The translations under genes and the position numbers were made by a program. Below, one piece after another: positions 9,156-15,790 of a stretch of DNA of 64,000 nucleotides (position 1 is its first letter; the number at the start of each line of letters is the position of its first letter). The stretch comes from Pelodictyon luteolum. GTDB lineage: Bacteria; Bacteroidota; Chlorobiia; Chlorobiales; Chlorobiaceae. The notes beneath the pieces are model-generated. The model was not told the origin of the DNA, searched no databases, and saw nothing but the letters and a program-made list of their open reading frames with translations. The DNA lies in assembly GCF_001622165.1 (NCBI RefSeq), contig NZ_LVWG01000030.1, positions 1 through 64,000 of the forward strand, read 5' to 3'.

Positions 9156-9530
9156 ATGCGTGCATCAATGCGGCTGTTCATCATTACCGGGGTTCTTTTA
9201 TCCCTTCCTCTTTCATCAGCGCTGTACGCCAGAGGCGGCGGCGGTGGCGGCGGAATGCGCTCGATGGGCATATCCGGCGGTGGTGGCAACGGTACGGGCA
9301 GCATGAACATGTATCAGGGAAGCGGCGGGAAAGGGAAGGCAGATGCAGACGGCGACGGCATCAGTGACCGCGCCCGTGATTCTGATGGCGACGGCATTTT
9401 CAACGGACAGGATGCCGATTACGTTCGCCCACAGGACGGGACAGGGCGGGGCGCCACAGAGTTCCAGGGCTCCGGGACAGGTGTTCGCAAGCTTGACGGC
9501 ACAGGGCCGGGTGCTGTTACTGTAGAATAA
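9156..9530 (+). CDS. small secreted Gly- and Asp-rich protein with calcium-binding-type repeats
   Basis: Function unknown. The 124-residue product has a signal peptide (residues 7-25, ending SALYA-RG), a glycine run (27-33) and Gly/Ser-rich spacer, then two acidic loops, DADGDGISD and DSDGDGIFN. These resemble the calcium-binding DxDxDG loops of thrombospondin type 3 repeats or EF hands. The C-terminus is Gly/Thr-rich. A strong AAAGGAG RBS precedes the ATG, and a clear terminator follows 10 bases after the stop, so it is a monocistronic unit. Its place within the exopolysaccharide locus makes an extracellular matrix role plausible but unproven. Confidence 0.75.
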   Translation: MRASMRLFIITGVLLSLPLSSALYARGGGGGGGMRSMGISGGGGNGTGSMNMYQGSGGKGKADADGDGISDRARDSDGDGIFNGQDADYVRPQDGTGRGATEFQGSGTGVRKLDGTGPGAVTVE

Positions 9531-9540
9531 GAGGAATGAT

Positions 9541-9568
9541 GGGACCCCGAAGCGGGTCCCTTTTTTTT
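9541..9568 (+). terminator. intrinsic terminator
   Basis: GGGACCC (9541-9547), six-base loop, GGGTCCC (9554-9560), followed by eight T. It ends the Asp/Gly-rich protein gene. Confidence 0.9.
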
Positions 9569-9685
9569 AGTGGTGCGCCCTAAGCATGGGCGTCTCTCCA
9601 AAAAAGGAAGTTCGTCCTGTGATTGTCGTATATTCCATACGGATGCATCGTGCCGATATTCCCTCACCCCATGATTCCGTGCCCC

Positions 9686-9949
9686 ATGCCCCTTTCCTCC
9701 ATTACCAGTAAAGACCTTCTCGGCAGGCTTCAAAATGCCCTCTACCTCGAGGAAACAGGGATATCTCTCTATACAAAACATCTTGCAAATACGCTCTTTT
9801 TTTCTGGATTCAGCGAGTCCAAACGTGTACGGATGCAGGAAATACTCGCTCTTCTTGCCTCCGAGTCCAAAGGACATGAGGCCACCCTCTATAACGTCAT
9901 CGAATTCGTCAATTCATCCGGTCTAGATGTTTACCCAAGAGAGTTTTAA
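9686..9949 (+). CDS. ferritin-like helical protein, N-terminal half (split ORF 1)
   Basis: About 87 residues from the ATG at 9686. The frame also allows ATG 9671 and TTG 9623, but their extra residues are Pro/Cys-rich and unlike a helical domain. It is predicted to form two helices: one with LYLEETGISLYTKHL and one with LASESKGHEATLYNV. These resemble helices A and B of a rubrerythrin/ferritin-like four-helix bundle (rubrerythrins have EEKGH at the second site; here the ligand Glu position is shifted or lost). It overlaps the next ORF, which supplies two further helices, by 23 bp. Either the two products assemble, or a single gene has been frameshifted. The role beside an exporter gene is unknown. 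Confidence 0.6.
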   Translation: MPLSSITSKDLLGRLQNALYLEETGISLYTKHLANTLFFSGFSESKRVRMQEILALLASESKGHEATLYNVIEFVNSSGLDVYPREF

Positions 9950-10124
9950 CGAATACTTCCAGCAGCTTTTGGAACTTGAGCAGATGATGCACCGTGAGGC
10001 TTCGGAGCTTGCGGCATACCTGCCCGAAGGGAAATACTCACTGCTGATGCGCCATGTGGCAGAGGATGAAGCACGGCATGTTGAGCTTGTCAAAGAGCTG
10101 ATCCGTCTTTCACGGGAAGCCTGA
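9927..10124 (+). CDS. ferritin-like helical protein, C-terminal half (split ORF 2)
   Basis: A 65-residue product starting at the ATG inside the end of the previous ORF, in the +1 frame. It forms two predicted helices: LELEQMMHREASELAAYL and LMRHVAEDEARHVELVKEL. The latter contains EARH, an ExxH iron-ligand motif as in helix D of ferritin-like proteins, and the former contributes E residues as in helix C. Its stop codon overlaps the ATG of the exporter gene (TGATG), so translation of the exporter is probably coupled to it. With ORF 1 it would complete a four-helix bundle. It is unclear whether this is a real two-subunit arrangement or a frameshift. Confidence 0.6.
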   Translation: MFTQESFNEYFQQLLELEQMMHREASELAAYLPEGKYSLLMRHVAEDEARHVELVKELIRLSREA

Positions 10125-11794
10125 TGCGCCGACGCATTTTTAAATCCGCCGCTCATCTCTGGATTGTTGCAGCCTCTGCTGCGGCTGTGGCAGGATTGAC
10201 GACAGCCATTTTCCTCAGCACGCAGGATACTTCCCAGCCCTGGGGCCGATTCGCTGAGATGTATACTCAGCCACCTGTCATTGGTATCCCGCATCGTCCG
10301 GGCGATATGGTCCTGGATGAGATGGGCTTTGTGTCGCCTCCCTCAAGCATACCTGGCGGACCCGTGCCTTCCGCCGGGCTCTCACTGGAAGTTCCTGGAG
10401 TCATGGGTCCATATTCCGTTGAGCCGCATGCGGTGCCTGTTATGGCGCCGGCAGGAGATGATGCGCTGTGGCGTGCAAGGCGGTTGAGCTGGCGTCGTCA
10501 GTTCCGCCCCGCCCTCGCCCTCTATGACAGCCTCCTTGCTGCCGGCGATGAACCCCTCTCCCTCTTGCGTGAAAAAGCCCGTGTGCTCGGCTGGATGGGT
10601 CGGTACGGGGATGCTCTGAAGTGTTACGGCGAAACGGTCCGCCGCTACCCTGACAGCGCTGCTGCTGCCGCAGAGGCGGATGCAAAAGCCGCCCTGTATG
10701 ACGGACGGTACAGGGAAGGTGTCCGGGCATACCGCCGGTGGCTGGATCTGGAACCGGGGAGCCCCGAGGCGCTGTTCGATCTTACACAGCTCCACTATGG
10801 ACAGCAGCGATGGACTGATGCCATAGCTCTGAGCGGCCATTTGCTCAAGGAGATTTCCGGTCATGATGCTGCCCGTCAGGTGAGGCGGAAGGCTCTCTTC
10901 CATGCCGAGGGTACGCCGCTTTATTCCGAGGCAGTGTTCTTCCATTCCGAAGGCGGTACACGTCAGGCGGAGCTCGAATACCTCTCGATTGCCTCCTCGG
11001 TTGCACGTCCCCTCAATCCTAAACTGATGGCTGCCATCAAGGTCGATACCCGCTTTTACAGGTTTAGCGGAAGCAATCCGGATCCTATGGCCATCACGAC
11101 ATCTGCTGCTTTCACATACCGCCGCATGCCGGATGCTGCAGTCGAAGGGTTCATCGGCAGCACCATGAAATCTAACGGTCCCTACAATACTGTTACCGGG
11201 GGACTCGGAGTTCAATCTTCGCCTCTCGATGACCTGCATCTCCTATTCCGTTACCGTCACGGAGATGTTGTGGAAAATGCCGCCACATTCCTTGACTGTC
11301 TCAGCGAAAACTCTCTCCGCTTCCAGACGGTATACAGGCCCTCCAGAAAATGGCAGGCGGACCTTGAGGGATTTCGTTCATGGTATTCAGACGGCAATGT
11401 GCGCACCGATTACGGCGTTGAACTCCGCTCCCATCTCTCCTACGAACCTACCCGCCTTACCCTGTTCTGGCGCTGGGACTCGTTCGGCTACAATCAGGAG
11501 CAGCCGGACTATTTTACACCCGGCACATTCAATGTCCATCATGCGGGAGTTGATGCCATTCATTACTTTAAGGGTGATGCTCTCTACGGGGGCGGGAACA
11601 ATACCTCCATCAGGATGCGCGGCAGCTTGAACTTCGAGCCCTCCGGAGGCCGCTCGAAAAGCGTGCTTGCGGAGTTCCGTCATGATTGGAACGACCGGTT
11701 GAGTTCGTCTCTTCTCTACGACCGGACATGGAATGATGAGTCCGGCGTATACAGCGCAGACAGGATGGCGGCTTCATTGCTCTGGTATTTTTAA
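10124..11794 (+). CDS. TPR / outer-membrane beta-barrel polysaccharide exporter
   Basis: A 556-residue protein with an N-terminal signal anchor (about 8-32), a proline-rich linker, TPR-like helical repeats (about 120-265: ALYDSLLAAGDEPLSLL, YGDALKCYGETVRRYPDS, YREGVRAYRRWLDLEP) and a C-terminal half of alternating beta strands (about 275-556) ending in an aromatic residue (LLWYF), as outer-membrane barrels do. This is the BcsC/PgaA/PelB layout in a compact form with few TPRs. It lies 33 bp before the GT2 synthase, so it most likely exports that polymer. The start ATG overlaps the upstream stop. Function is inferred from architecture and neighbours; sequence identity to named exporters could not be tested. 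Confidence 0.75.
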   Translation: MRRRIFKSAAHLWIVAASAAAVAGLTTAIFLSTQDTSQPWGRFAEMYTQPPVIGIPHRPGDMVLDEMGFVSPPSSIPGGPVPSAGLSLEVPGVMGPYSVEPHAVPVMAPAGDDALWRARRLSWRRQFRPALALYDSLLAAGDEPLSLLREKARVLGWMGRYGDALKCYGETVRRYPDSAAAAAEADAKAALYDGRYREGVRAYRRWLDLEPGSPEALFDLTQLHYGQQRWTDAIALSGHLLKEISGHDAARQVRRKALFHAEGTPLYSEAVFFHSEGGTRQAELEYLSIASSVARPLNPKLMAAIKVDTRFYRFSGSNPDPMAITTSAAFTYRRMPDAAVEGFIGSTMKSNGPYNTVTGGLGVQSSPLDDLHLLFRYRHGDVVENAATFLDCLSENSLRFQTVYRPSRKWQADLEGFRSWYSDGNVRTDYGVELRSHLSYEPTRLTLFWRWDSFGYNQEQPDYFTPGTFNVHHAGVDAIHYFKGDALYGGGNNTSIRMRGSLNFEPSGGRSKSVLAEFRHDWNDRLSSSLLYDRTWNDESGVYSADRMAASLLWYF

Positions 11795-11827
11795 TCGGCA
11801 GGGATAAATTCTGGATCAAGGGATAGT

Positions 11828-13333
11828 ATGAGAAAAGCGCCGATCTCCGGCCTGATGGTGGTGCTGGTCATTCTGCTTTTCATTGCGCTGGCGGTCTATG
11901 TGACGGTCCGTGGTTATTTTCTTGTCGTTTCCGATTATCCCCTTGTTGAGCGCATCTACGGATTTGTGTTTTTTGCCGCCGAACTGTTCGTCCTTCTGCA
12001 CGGGTTCGGCTATTTCACCAATGTGCTTGCGCTCTCCATCAAGCCTTATCGTAATCAGCAGGCTGCGTCACAGGAACAGCCCACGGTAGCCATCCTCATA
12101 CCTGCACGCCATGAGCCAAAAGAGGTTCTTGAAGAGACCCTTCTGGCCTGCCGCAACCTCGGCTACCCGAATAAAACGATCTACATCCTTGACGACTCCT
12201 CGATCCTCTCCTACAAGGATGAAGCGCGTGAACTAGCCTCCCGCTTCAATGTCGAACTCTTCAGCAGGAATGGAAACCGCGGTGCGAAGGCTGGCATGCT
12301 CAATGACGCACTTGTTCACATCAATGCGAAGTACATCGCGGTTTTCGATGCCGACCAGAATCCCATGCCGGGATTTCTGCAGAAAATTGTTCCCGTGCTC
12401 GAAGCCGACAGTCGTCTGGCACTGGTCCAGACACCCCAGTTCTACACCAATACGGCAGAGAGCCGGGTTGCATGGTCGAGCAACATCCAGCAGGCGGTTT
12501 TCTACGAGTACATCAGCGAGGGCAAATCGGTAAAAAACGCCATGTTCTGCTGCGGCACGAATTTCGTAATGCGAAAAGATGCACTTGATAGTGTCGGCGG
12601 ATTCGAGGAGGGTTCGGTTACCGAGGATGTGGCCACTACCCTCAAACTCCACATGGCAGGCTGGAAATCTCTCTATTATGAGTACGCATACGTTTTCGGT
12701 ATGGCACCTGAAAACCTCGGATCGTATTTCATGCAGCAGAACCGGTGGGCCATGGGGAGTGCACAGCTTTTCAGGAAGGCTGCAGGGTTGTTTCTCAGGC
12801 GTCAGGGAAGCCTTTCCCCTCTCCAGTGGTTCGAGTATTTTCTTTCCGGCAGCTACTATTTCATTGGATGGGCCTACCTGATCCTCCTTTCGGCACCGAT
12901 CAGCTACATTCTTTTCGATACCCCTTCATATTTCATGGACCCTTCGGTGTTCATGCTCACCTTCATACCCTATTTCATTCTTTCGGTGCTGCTGTTCTAC
13001 TCGGGCCTTGAAATGCGCCATTTCTCTCCCTTCAACCTCATCAAGGGGCAGATGCTTGCCATGATTTCCATTCCGGTCTACATGCGTGCGGTCGTGCAGG
13101 GCGTCCTCAACATTTCTGTACCCTTTCAGGTGACGCCCAAAAACGGAGCCGGAGCCCTGTCCTACACGCAACTTGTCCCTCAGCTCATGCTCTGGGTACT
13201 GCACCTCGCCTCTCTCTGCTGGGGTCTTCTGCGGATCTATTATGAAGGTGACATCTCCCTTTTCATCAATGTCTTCTGGATCGGGTACCACCTGTTCCTT
13301 TTCAGCGGGCTCTTTTATTTCAACGAAGAATGA
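11828..13333 (+). CDS. processive family 2 glycosyltransferase (exopolysaccharide synthase)
   Basis: Inner-membrane synthase of 501 residues, cellulose-synthase-like, expected to polymerise a beta-linked sugar from a nucleotide sugar and translocate it. Two N-terminal TM helices (about 8-27 and 44-66) precede the GT-A domain, with DDSS (122-125), DAD (174-176), VQTPQFY (200-206), TED (265-267) and the processive-enzyme motif QQNRW (303-307). Several TM helices follow (from about residue 335). There is no C-terminal PilZ domain, so direct c-di-GMP control as in BcsA is not seen. It sits between the exporter and the GH8 gene, with a 4-bp ATGA overlap with the latter. The substrate cannot be read from sequence; the deacetylase and chitosanase-type neighbours favour UDP-GlcNAc over UDP-glucose. 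Confidence 0.85.
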   Translation: MRKAPISGLMVVLVILLFIALAVYVTVRGYFLVVSDYPLVERIYGFVFFAAELFVLLHGFGYFTNVLALSIKPYRNQQAASQEQPTVAILIPARHEPKEVLEETLLACRNLGYPNKTIYILDDSSILSYKDEARELASRFNVELFSRNGNRGAKAGMLNDALVHINAKYIAVFDADQNPMPGFLQKIVPVLEADSRLALVQTPQFYTNTAESRVAWSSNIQQAVFYEYISEGKSVKNAMFCCGTNFVMRKDALDSVGGFEEGSVTEDVATTLKLHMAGWKSLYYEYAYVFGMAPENLGSYFMQQNRWAMGSAQLFRKAAGLFLRRQGSLSPLQWFEYFLSGSYYFIGWAYLILLSAPISYILFDTPSYFMDPSVFMLTFIPYFILSVLLFYSGLEMRHFSPFNLIKGQMLAMISIPVYMRAVVQGVLNISVPFQVTPKNGAGALSYTQLVPQLMLWVLHLASLCWGLLRIYYEGDISLFINVFWIGYHLFLFSGLFYFNEE

Positions 13334-14478
13334 TGCCCCGCAGCCGCATGCTCATTGTTGGCTTCGTTGCCTTTTCCATGATCGGGCTGATATCATGCTG
13401 GCCGGCTGAAACCGATGATGCCATCGTTCTCCGCAAATCATGGGCCGGATACCTGCACACGTTTGTCCAGGAGGGCAGGGTGGTAAGGCCCCGGAACGGC
13501 TTCGACACCGTCTCTGAAGGTCAGGCCTACGCCATGATCCGGGCGGTGACGGCGTCCGACCGGACCTCGTTCGATGCCATTCTTCTCTGGACTGAGAAAA
13601 ACCTCTCCCGAAGAGAACTGCACGGAGACAACCTTCTGGCCTGGCATTATGCCGACGGGAGGGTTGTCGACTGGCAAGCGGCATCTGACGCAGACATCGA
13701 TTATGCATACAGTCTCCTTCTTGCTGCAAGGAAATGGGGGGATCCATCCTATGCCAGGCTCGGACGACAGGTGCTCGCTGATATTCTCCGCATGGAAACC
13801 ATAACCTATGAAGGCAGGCTCCGCCTGCTTCCCTGGAACCGGAAACCAACGGACGGTAAGGGTTACGTGGTCCAGAACCCATCCTATTATTCACCAGCCC
13901 AGTTCAAGCTGTTCTTTGGTGAAACAGGTGACGGGCGATGGCTTGAGCTTGCCGCAACCGGCTATGACCTGCTTGACCGGCTGCAGGAGCCAGCCGGCGG
14001 CGGTGCCTTCCTCGTGCCGGACTGGTGCCGAATAGGTGAAGGGGGTGATTTGAGGGAGCTTGAAGGCTATTCATCGCTCTACGGCTGGGATGCGTTACGG
14101 GTCCCGATGCGCATTGCACTTGATCATGCACTTTTTCATGAGCCCAGGGCCGCTCGGGTGCTTGGGCGCTTTGCTGAATTCTATACCAGCGAATTCAAGC
14201 GGTTCGGTCATGTGCATTCCGTCTATTCAACCGGGGGCAGATCGGTGGTGTACGATGAAAACCCGCTTTCATATGCCGCTGCATACGCAGCCCTTGAGGC
14301 GTCCGGATCGCCTCTGGCGGAAACAGCTTACCGCCGTCTGCAGCGGTTCAGCCACCAGAAGAAAGGCCACATCTACTATCTGGACCGTAAGGATTACTAT
14401 GCCAACAGCCTTTCCTGGCTTCCCTCCTATTACCGTCTTCTCCTGAACTCTGAAAATTCTTCCCTCCAGGACAGGTAG
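13330..14478 (+). CDS. GH8 family glycosidase, probable lipoprotein
   Basis: Glycoside hydrolase family 8 protein of 382 residues, like BcsZ and GH8 chitosanases and licheninases. The N-terminus is a lipoprotein signal with LISC (residues 20-23, Cys 23). The catalytic acid region VSEGQAYAMI contains E63, and SDADIDYAYSLL (119-130) carries the conserved Asp residues. LLPWNRKP and YSSLYGWDALRVPMRIALD match further family landmarks. GH8 enzymes in synthase operons trim the nascent chain in the periplasm. The family includes cellulases and chitosanases, so specificity is open. Its start overlaps the synthase stop by 4 bp, indicating translational coupling. Confidence 0.85.
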   Translation: MMPRSRMLIVGFVAFSMIGLISCWPAETDDAIVLRKSWAGYLHTFVQEGRVVRPRNGFDTVSEGQAYAMIRAVTASDRTSFDAILLWTEKNLSRRELHGDNLLAWHYADGRVVDWQAASDADIDYAYSLLLAARKWGDPSYARLGRQVLADILRMETITYEGRLRLLPWNRKPTDGKGYVVQNPSYYSPAQFKLFFGETGDGRWLELAATGYDLLDRLQEPAGGGAFLVPDWCRIGEGGDLRELEGYSSLYGWDALRVPMRIALDHALFHEPRAARVLGRFAEFYTSEFKRFGHVHSVYSTGGRSVVYDENPLSYAAAYAALEASGSPLAETAYRRLQRFSHQKKGHIYYLDRKDYYANSLSWLPSYYRLLLNSENSSLQDR

Positions 14479-14614
14479 TGTCCTACCGGGTTGCGTATGT
14501 TCGCATGCAATGTTCAAGCTGCAGGGGATGGATGGAGTGCTTGCAGCAGCGTATTTAATTGGTTACCGTTAGGTAGGCCCAGTACTTTTCAAAACCCAGA
14601 TCTTCCCGACGGAG

Positions 14615-15790
14615 ATGAAATTCATCCATACCGCCGACTGGCAGCTCGGCAAGCCGTTTGCCGGCATCAGCGACAGCCTGAAGCGGGCCCTTGTTTCCCG
14701 GGAGAGGATTGAGGCGGTCCGGCGCATCGGGGCCGCTGCCGTCCGTGAGGGGGCGTCGTTCGTGCTTGTGGCCGGAGATCTGTTCGACTCGCTGACGCCT
14801 GAGAGGGCGACGGTTTCGGCGGCATGCCTGGCCATTTCTTCCATTCCTGTGCCGGTGGTCGTGATTCCCGGCAACCATGATCACAGCGGTCCGGGCTCGA
14901 TATGGGCCCAGCAGTTTTTTCTCGCCGAACAGGAGAAGCTTGCACCAAACCTCGTCGTTCTTCTTGAAGAACGTCCCTATGAGCTTGAGGATGCGGTGAT
15001 TTTTCCCTGCCCGCTGCTGAGGCGCAGCGCGGTATCGGATCCTTCGGCATGGCTTCGCGATCCTCTGGTGTTCAATGCATTCGATGACCTGCGCCCGAGG
15101 ATCCTTATGGCGCACGGCAGCATCGGGGAGTTTCAGTCCCTGGACGATGACGACCGGGTGGCGGGGATTTCATCCAGCGCCATCGATCTCGGGCGTCTGG
15201 ACAGGGATGTATTCGATTATGCCGCTCTTGGCGACTGGCACGGCACCAAGCAGGTAGGGACGAAAGCATGGTATGCAGGTACTCCTGAACAGGACCGTTT
15301 CAGCAGAGGGGAGGAGAACCTGCCGGGCAACATCCTCCTTGTCGAGGCTTCAAGAGGCGCTGTTCCGAAGGTGGAGATCCTTCAGACTGCACGGCTCGGA
15401 TGGGAGACGCTTCATTATACATTCAGCAGCGACAGCGATCTGGAGCTCCTTTCCGGCAGGCTGGATGCGCTATTCCAGAAAGAGCACGGCCGCTTTCTTC
15501 TGCATCTTGTGCTCGAGGGGTCGCTCGGTCTTGACTCATCCGTTATGCTTGAGGAGCTTCTCCAGGCTCTTGAAGCCCGCCTTCTTCGCCTGAAGCTCGA
15601 GAACCGTGTCCGGACAGCTCCCGGACCGATGGAGATAGCAGCCCTCCAGGGCAACGCCACAGACCCTCTGAGTGCAAGGGTGGCGGGAAGGCTTGCCGGA
15701 ATGGCCGCAGGTGAGGGTGATGAGGCGATTCTGGCAGCTCTCGCCCTCAGGGAGCTCCACGGATTGTTCATTCGGGAGGGCGGTCGATGA
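14615..15790 (+). CDS. SbcD/YhaO-like DNA repair metallophosphoesterase
   Basis: Predicted Mre11/SbcD-type nuclease subunit of 391 residues. The two-metal phosphoesterase motifs are in order: HTADWQLGKPF (residues 5-15, with Gln where many have His), AGDLFDS, IPGNHDHS, LMAHGSI, and LGDWHGTK. The C-terminal part (about 255-391) is the accessory/capping region. It overlaps the SMC-like ATPase gene by 4 bp, the usual nuclease-ATPase pairing, and heads a five-gene run ending in recD. It resembles the YhaO-type proteins at least as much as E. coli SbcD, so I do not assign a symbol. Confidence 0.88.
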   Translation: MKFIHTADWQLGKPFAGISDSLKRALVSRERIEAVRRIGAAAVREGASFVLVAGDLFDSLTPERATVSAACLAISSIPVPVVVIPGNHDHSGPGSIWAQQFFLAEQEKLAPNLVVLLEERPYELEDAVIFPCPLLRRSAVSDPSAWLRDPLVFNAFDDLRPRILMAHGSIGEFQSLDDDDRVAGISSSAIDLGRLDRDVFDYAALGDWHGTKQVGTKAWYAGTPEQDRFSRGEENLPGNILLVEASRGAVPKVEILQTARLGWETLHYTFSSDSDLELLSGRLDALFQKEHGRFLLHLVLEGSLGLDSSVMLEELLQALEARLLRLKLENRVRTAPGPMEIAALQGNATDPLSARVAGRLAGMAAGEGDEAILAALALRELHGLFIREGGR

